Source of the DNA: Flavobacteriaceae bacterium UBA5079
GTDB taxonomy: Bacteria > Bacteroidota > Bacteroidia > Flavobacteriales > Flavobacteriaceae
Assembly (NCBI GenBank): GCA_002414705.1
Contig: DIAL01000113.1
Location: forward strand, 29,349 to 40,238
DNA length: 10,890 nt
Reading direction: 5' to 3'
The notes beneath the pieces are model-generated. The model saw only the letters and a list, made by a program, of their open reading frames with translations. It was not told the origin of the DNA and searched no databases. Positions 7,488 to 10,890 of this stretch are shown here, in pieces. How positions within the stretch are numbered: position 1 is the stretch's first letter; every line of letters starts with the position of its first letter. Both the position numbers and the translations under genes were made by a program.

Positions 7488-7898
7488 TTAGCAATTTGCG
7501 TTGTATGCGTCTTTTAGGTTGTCTGCAATCATTTCCGCTGGACGACCTTCAATATGGTGACGTTCAAGCATGTGTACTAATTCACCATCTTTAAACAAGG
7601 CCATACAAGGTGAACTTGGAGGAAATGGAACCATGTGCTGACGTGCTTGGTTAACAGCATCTTTATCTACACCTGCAAAAACCGTAACAATATGGTCAGG
7701 CTTTTTGCTGTTTTCTAAACTCATGCGTGCACCTGGACGTGCATTGGCTGCAGCGCAACCACAAACGGAATTTACAACCACAAGTGTTGTTCCTTCTTTA
7801 GCTAAAGCTGTATCCACAGCTTCGGCAGTATGTAATTCCTCAAAACCAATTTTGGTTAAATCTTCACGCATTGGTTTTACTAATTCTGCTGGATACAT
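7488..7898 (-). CDS. BrxA/BrxB family bacilliredoxin
   Basis: A 136-residue thioredoxin-fold protein of the YphP/YqiW (DUF1094) family. Bacilliredoxins remove bacillithiol from S-bacillithiolated proteins, the counterpart of glutaredoxin in organisms that use bacillithiol in place of glutathione. The family's Cys-Gly-Cys active site is intact in NSVCGCAAANARPG (Cys46, Cys48), and the start MYPAELVKPMREDL and HMVPFPPSSPCMALFKDGELVHMLERH segments are family signatures. Two further cysteines are Cys98 in the PPSSPC motif and Cys136, the last residue. Length is typical. It appears to be a single-gene unit with its own promoter and terminator, divergent from the J-domain gene. The call is firm at family level; which of the two paralogues (BrxA or BrxB) it represents cannot be decided from sequence alone. 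Confidence 0.93.
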   Translation of the reverse strand: MYPAELVKPMREDLTKIGFEELHTAEAVDTALAKEGTTLVVVNSVCGCAAANARPGARMSLENSKKPDHIVTVFAGVDKDAVNQARQHMVPFPPSSPCMALFKDGELVHMLERHHIEGRPAEMIADNLKDAYNANC

Positions 7899-7936
7899 AT
7901 ATATTCTGTTTTATATGATTAATAAATATTGAATTG

Positions 7937-7944
7937 CAAAGATA
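7937..7944 (-). promoter_or_regulatory. Bacteroidota -7 promoter element of the bacilliredoxin gene
   Basis: Read on the minus strand this is TATCTTTG, a perfect match to the TAnnTTTG -7 consensus of Bacteroidota housekeeping promoters. It sits 38 bases before the ATG and predicts a leader of roughly 30 bases. A well-spaced -33 TTTG is not obvious: the nearest TTTG is 12 bases upstream of the element, too close, and the next TTG is 25 bases upstream. Confidence 0.5.
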
Positions 7945-8032
7945 CCAATTGTGTAACAAAAGCGGTAAGCAATCTACTAACAAATAGTATATTTACCGAT
8001 AAATAAAACTTATAGTTTGGATTTTTCAAGAA

Positions 8033-8057
8033 AGGGAATAATCATTCCTTATTTTTT
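8033..8057 (+). other. Leader hairpin with T run upstream of the J-domain gene
   Basis: AGGGAAT (8033-8039) pairs with ATTCCTT (8044-8050), including one G-U pair, around a four-base loop, and is followed by ATTTTTT (8051-8057). It looks like a weak intrinsic terminator, but no plus-strand gene lies directly upstream. It is therefore either a leader attenuator or chance structure in AT-rich DNA. The rest of the 211-base divergent region shows only the bacilliredoxin -7 element. Confidence 0.3.
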
Positions 8058-8109
8058 ATCAGAATTTTAATAGTTTTAGGTTAACACATAAATAAAAGGA
8101 ATAGTTTAA

Positions 8110-8874
8110 ATGAATTTTTCAAAATGGATAGGAGCCGCTTTAGGTTGGTCGTTTGGTGGTCCAATAGGTGCCATAATTGGTATGGCTTTAGGTGGTTTTG
8201 TAGATGCGTTTTCAGATAGAAAAGATTTAGAATCGGTTTTCAAACAAGGGCAACAAGGTAGAACCTACAGGTCGCGTGCAACACAACCACAAACACGTTC
8301 GGGTGATTTTGAAGTCAGTTTGTTAGTGTTGGCTTCTATTGTTATAAAAGCCGATGGTAAACAAGATCAACGCGAATTGGATTTTGTCCGTCAGCAGTTT
8401 GCCCACATGTATGGAAAAGAACGTGCCAATCATGCCTTTCAATTATTTAAAAATATTAATAAACAGGAAATTCCGGTGCAACAAGTGTGTTTGCAAATTA
8501 GGCAAATGATGGACCATCCGTCGCGTTTACAATTATTACATTTTCTCTTTGGAATAGCCAAAGCCGATGGTCATGTAGCCGAGTCTGAAGTGAATAAAAT
8601 TTATACCATTTCAGGATATTTAGGTATTCGCTCCATAGATTACGAAAGCATTAAAGCCATGTTTTATAATAGCAGTGATAACGCGTATAAAATTTTGGAG
8701 ATTGAAAAATCGGCAAGCGTAACTGAAATAAAAGCTGGTTACCGGAAAATGGCTAAAAAATACCATCCAGATCGTGTGATTCATTTAGGTAAAGAACACC
8801 AACAAGGTGCTGAAGAAAAATTTAGGCAAGTGCAAGATGCTTATGAGCAATTGCAAAAGGAACGTGGGTTTTAA
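8110..8874 (+). CDS. DjlA-like co-chaperone: TerB-like domain plus C-terminal J domain
   Basis: A 254-residue protein in three parts. The N-terminus (about 5-35) is a glycine-rich hydrophobic segment (GAALGWSFGGPIGAIIGMALGG) that could sit in the membrane. The middle (about 65-180) is an all-helical TerB-like domain with two internal acidic repeats, IKADGKQDQRELDFV and AKADGHVAESEVNKI. The C-terminus (about 191-254) is a J domain with KYHPDR; the HPD that activates DnaK is at 219-221. E. coli DjlA has the same order (membrane anchor, TerB-like, J domain), so a membrane-linked DnaK co-chaperone role is inferred. Automatic annotation may call it a tellurite-resistance protein from the TerB part, but nothing here supports tellurite resistance. 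AAAGGA, nine bases before the ATG, resembles a Shine-Dalgarno sequence, which is uncommon in this phylum. It lies 59 bases before the next gene. Confidence 0.88.
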   Translation: MNFSKWIGAALGWSFGGPIGAIIGMALGGFVDAFSDRKDLESVFKQGQQGRTYRSRATQPQTRSGDFEVSLLVLASIVIKADGKQDQRELDFVRQQFAHMYGKERANHAFQLFKNINKQEIPVQQVCLQIRQMMDHPSRLQLLHFLFGIAKADGHVAESEVNKIYTISGYLGIRSIDYESIKAMFYNSSDNAYKILEIEKSASVTEIKAGYRKMAKKYHPDRVIHLGKEHQQGAEEKFRQVQDAYEQLQKERGF

Positions 8875-8933
8875 GTTTTCATTAAGGTGTTGGTATAGTT
8901 ATTGGTAACATATCAATTTAAAACGAACACATC

Positions 8934-9356
8934 ATGAAACATATTTTACTTCTTGTTTTAATAGCTGTCCAAACAGTTGTTTTTTCTCAAAAAGAAACCA
9001 TTTCTGGAACGTATCGATTAGATTTTGAAGGCTCAAACGGAATTTATACAGAAACACTGATATTATATTCTGATGGTAATTTTAACTTTCATAGCTTTAA
9101 AAAGTTTGATGGCATGCATCCACCAGAATCCCATTTGTATGGAAAAGGACGTTGGGAATTGAAAGATAATATCGTTCGTTTTACAGCAAATAAAACGGAT
9201 ATTGATTCTAAATACACGCTGAATTTCAATAATTCAGAAGCACGATTTAGTACGAAATCTCCTAGAGATAAATCTAATCGGGAAATACCAACCTTGCTTA
9301 CTTTTTTTAAATCTAATATTAAATGGCTTTCAAGAAGAAAATTAGAAAAGCATTAA
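8934..9356 (+). CDS. Secreted small protein of unknown function, lipocalin-like pattern
   Basis: A 140-residue protein with a clear Sec signal peptide (MKHILLLVLIAVQTVVFSQ, predicted cleavage near residue 18-19). There is no lipobox cysteine, so it should be soluble and periplasmic or surface-released. The mature part is rich in beta-strands: ISGTYRLDFEG, ETLILYSDGNFNFHS, GKGRWELKDNIVRFTA. A 'GTY... DGNF... G.W...DN.V.F' pattern like this recurs in small lipocalin- or META-like domains of Bacteroidota that typically bind or sense small molecules; that likeness is only by eye. The C-terminus is basic (KWLSRRKLEKH). I do not recognise a named family. It has the orientation of the J-domain gene upstream but no evident functional tie, and it ends 18 bases from the convergent permease gene. 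Confidence 0.65.
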   Translation: MKHILLLVLIAVQTVVFSQKETISGTYRLDFEGSNGIYTETLILYSDGNFNFHSFKKFDGMHPPESHLYGKGRWELKDNIVRFTANKTDIDSKYTLNFNNSEARFSTKSPRDKSNREIPTLLTFFKSNIKWLSRRKLEKH

Positions 9357-9374
9357 TTATAATTTTACAAGAGA

Positions 9375-10535
9375 CTAACCTCTAAATAAGAAGAAATCAT
9401 CCTTCATATCTTCAATTTGAGTATCCTCATTTGTGATGATATAATCAATAGCTTGCGTGGTGAAAACATCCCCTTTTTCGGTTAGTGAAACGAGGTTGTT
9501 TTCAATAGTAATCATGTTATTTTTTTGAGCTAAATCCAGAACCGTTTTGGCACGAATTTTTTGCCAATTAATATGTTCGGAAAGGTGATTCGCATGACGT
9601 TCACTGGCTTCAGTATGGTTTTTTAAATGCAGCAGAAAGGTGAGGAGTGACACTTCAATTTTTTGTTGTTTTTCACGGTACATCACAGCAATCAATCCTT
9701 TACTAGGCGCAAATAAATACACGACTAAAAACAATAATCCTAACATGGTTGTAATGGAACCTGCAATGGAAGCATCCAACCCATGTGCTAACCAGTAACC
9801 TGAAATGGCGCTAAACACACCAAAAATCATGGATAAGGCAAGCATTTTCTTTAAATTGGTTGTTAATAAATAAGCACTTGCAGCAGGAGCAATCATAAGT
9901 GCAACCACTAAAATAGCACCAACAGCATCAAAGGCACCAACGGTTGTTATGGATGAAACCGTCATGAGTCCATAATGGATAGCTACTGGCGAAAACCCTA
10001 AAGAGGCAGCTAATCCAGCATCAAACGTACTTAATTTAAGTTCTTTAAAAAAGGCAATTAATAAACCAATTGTAATTAAGAGAATGGTACCAATTACCCA
10101 AAGTGATTTTGGGCCAACATCTGTTCCAGAAATTAGGAGTCTATCAAAAGGTGCGAACGCTAATTCTCCTAACAAAACAGCATCAACATCTAGGTGGATG
10201 TCATTGGCATTTTTGGCAATCATAATCACACCAATACTAAAGAGTGCTGGAAAAACGAGTCCGATGGCTGTGTCTTCTTTTACCAAACCCGTTTTCTGAA
10301 TTTGTTCCACCAAAACAACGGTAATAACACCAGTAAGTGCTGCTAGAAGTATCAGTAATGGCGAATTTAAATCTTGGGTGATAAAAAATCCAATTACCAA
10401 ACCTGGTAATATAGAATGACTGATAGCATCGCTAATCATGGCCATTTTTCGTAATACCAAAAAGGTTCCTGGAATGGCACAAGCTAAAGCAACCAAACTA
10501 GCAATGAGTTGTATTTCAAGTTGTGCGCTACTCAT
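9375..10535 (-). CDS. Metal ABC transporter permease (ABC-3 family) with C-terminal winged-helix-like extension
   Basis: A 386-residue permease of the Mn/Zn/Fe (MntB/ZnuB/TroD-like) ABC family. Residues about 5-280 hold eight or so hydrophobic segments with family signatures: LVLRKMAMISDAISHS near the N-terminus and TVGAFDAVGAILVVALMIAPAASAYLL around 207-228. After YLFAPSKGLI (about 274-282), where simple permeases end, come about 105 further soluble residues. These read as a winged helix: helices at about 295-307, 312-323 and 326-342, a hairpin ITIENNLVSLTEKG, and a closing helix, the layout seen in DtxR/MarR-type regulators. I chose the ATG at 10535 (MSSAQLEIQL) over the ATG at 10577 because it begins at the conserved family start and gives an 8-base ATGAGTAG overlap with the upstream gene. 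The metal cannot be told from sequence. The tail may regulate transport or bind DNA (inference). Confidence 0.88.
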   Translation of the reverse strand: MSSAQLEIQLIASLVALACAIPGTFLVLRKMAMISDAISHSILPGLVIGFFITQDLNSPLLILLAALTGVITVVLVEQIQKTGLVKEDTAIGLVFPALFSIGVIMIAKNANDIHLDVDAVLLGELAFAPFDRLLISGTDVGPKSLWVIGTILLITIGLLIAFFKELKLSTFDAGLAASLGFSPVAIHYGLMTVSSITTVGAFDAVGAILVVALMIAPAASAYLLTTNLKKMLALSMIFGVFSAISGYWLAHGLDASIAGSITTMLGLLFLVVYLFAPSKGLIAVMYREKQQKIEVSLLTFLLHLKNHTEASERHANHLSEHINWQKIRAKTVLDLAQKNNMITIENNLVSLTEKGDVFTTQAIDYIITNEDTQIEDMKDDFFLFRG

Positions 10536-10890
10536 GTTTTGTTGTTTGTTGGTTGTATAAATTGGAAGCGGTTTCAAAACCTTCAGTTGTTAAACTCCAC
10601 ATATTTCCATCCAGTGACACATAATTTTTATCCACTAATTTTTGAAGTGTTCCACGTGTAAACCCTTGAAAATTATTTAGAATTTTAATGGTATGTGGAT
10701 GCGAAATATTATCATGTGTTTTCGCAATTTGAAACATGAATGCCAATGTTTTATGCTGCTCCAAATCACGTCTGTTTTTAATAAAACGGATTTGTCTGAA
10801 CAACAACCCACGACTGGGTGAAAAAATAAAGGAGAACAACACAAATACCGAAGCCACTAAAACAATAACAGGACCTGTAGATAAGTTGTT
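10528..10890 (-). CDS. Second metal ABC transporter permease, C-terminal part, 5' end outside window
   Basis: The frame is open to the window edge and encodes 120 visible residues. The visible start NNLSTGPVIVLVASVFVLF and then FSPSRGLLFRQIRF is the last transmembrane segment and end of the membrane domain of ABC-3 permeases, aligning with the FAPSKGL end of the neighbouring permease. A soluble tail of about 85 residues follows. It again looks like a winged helix (about 45-114): helical LAFMFQIAKTHDNISH, a putative recognition helix TRGTLQKLVDKNYV, then LDGNMWSLTTEGFETA. The gene precedes and overlaps the second permease by 8 bases, so the two are translationally coupled and probably form a heterodimeric channel as in TroC/TroD. 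The ATPase and metal-binding protein should lie beyond the window. GTG at 10857 is internal, not a start. Confidence 0.82.
   Translation of the reverse strand, partial: NNLSTGPVIVLVASVFVLFSFIFSPSRGLLFRQIRFIKNRRDLEQHKTLAFMFQIAKTHDNISHPHTIKILNNFQGFTRGTLQKLVDKNYVSLDGNMWSLTTEGFETASNLYNQQTTKHE

Noticed and set aside
8110..8874. Tellurite-resistance function from the TerB-like domain
   Set aside because: TerB-like domains are widespread, and the fusion with a J domain fits DjlA; no other ter genes are present.
9357..9390. Short inverted repeat AGAG/CTCT at the convergent gene ends
   Set aside because: It has only four base pairs, overlaps the permease stop codon and has no T run; too weak to call a terminator.
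10084..10299. Plus-strand open frame within the metal permease
   Set aside because: It is antisense to conserved membrane-domain coding sequence and has no supporting motif.
10533..10577. Longer start of the second permease at 10577
   Set aside because: The extra 14 residues (KPLPIYTTNKQQN) lie over the conserved tail coding of the upstream permease and precede the family start; the ATG at 10535 is more plausible.

Overview
The window is AT-rich DNA from a member of the Bacteroidota, almost certainly the Flavobacteriaceae. The reasons are the low-GC codon usage, the near absence of Shine-Dalgarno sequences, one clear TAnnTTTG-type -7 promoter element, and protein families typical of marine flavobacteria. 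These include HemJ instead of HemG/HemY, a BrxA/BrxB bacilliredoxin, a plant-type soluble acyl-ACP desaturase, and a Sortilin/BNR repeat protein. I see no rRNA, tRNA, insertion sequence, CRISPR array, phage gene or replication origin. It reads as ordinary chromosomal core, and no gap between genes exceeds about 210 bases.

Plus strand, 1-4835: the 3' part of a large BNR/Asp-box propeller protein, cut by the window start, runs into hemJ through a TAATG stop/start overlap. A two-transmembrane, NtrY-like sensor histidine kinase follows, then an enoyl-CoA hydratase/isomerase with both catalytic glutamates. The row ends at a hairpin-plus-T-run terminator at 4858-4891.

Minus strand, 7898-4914: a bacilliredoxin gene has its own promoter and a strong terminator. 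Next, plsC (lysophosphatidate acyltransferase) and an acyl-ACP desaturase form a tight lipid-synthesis pair, 20 bases apart. A perfect 11-bp hairpin then sits between the desaturase and a YedJ-like HD-domain hydrolase.

Plus strand, 8110-9356: a DjlA-like protein (glycine-rich N-terminal segment, TerB-like domain, C-terminal J domain) and a small secreted protein of unknown function. The first is divergent from the bacilliredoxin gene, with a 211-base shared upstream region.

Minus strand, 10890-9375: two consecutive ABC-3 family metal-ion transporter permeases of the Mn/Zn/Fe type. The upstream one is cut by the window end, and the two overlap by 8 bases. Both carry a soluble C-terminal extension that looks like a winged helix of the DtxR type, resembling in layout the chlamydial YtgC-R permease/repressor. 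This is the most interesting feature of the window. I found no evidence for a wholly new multi-gene system; most findings concern architecture or regulation.
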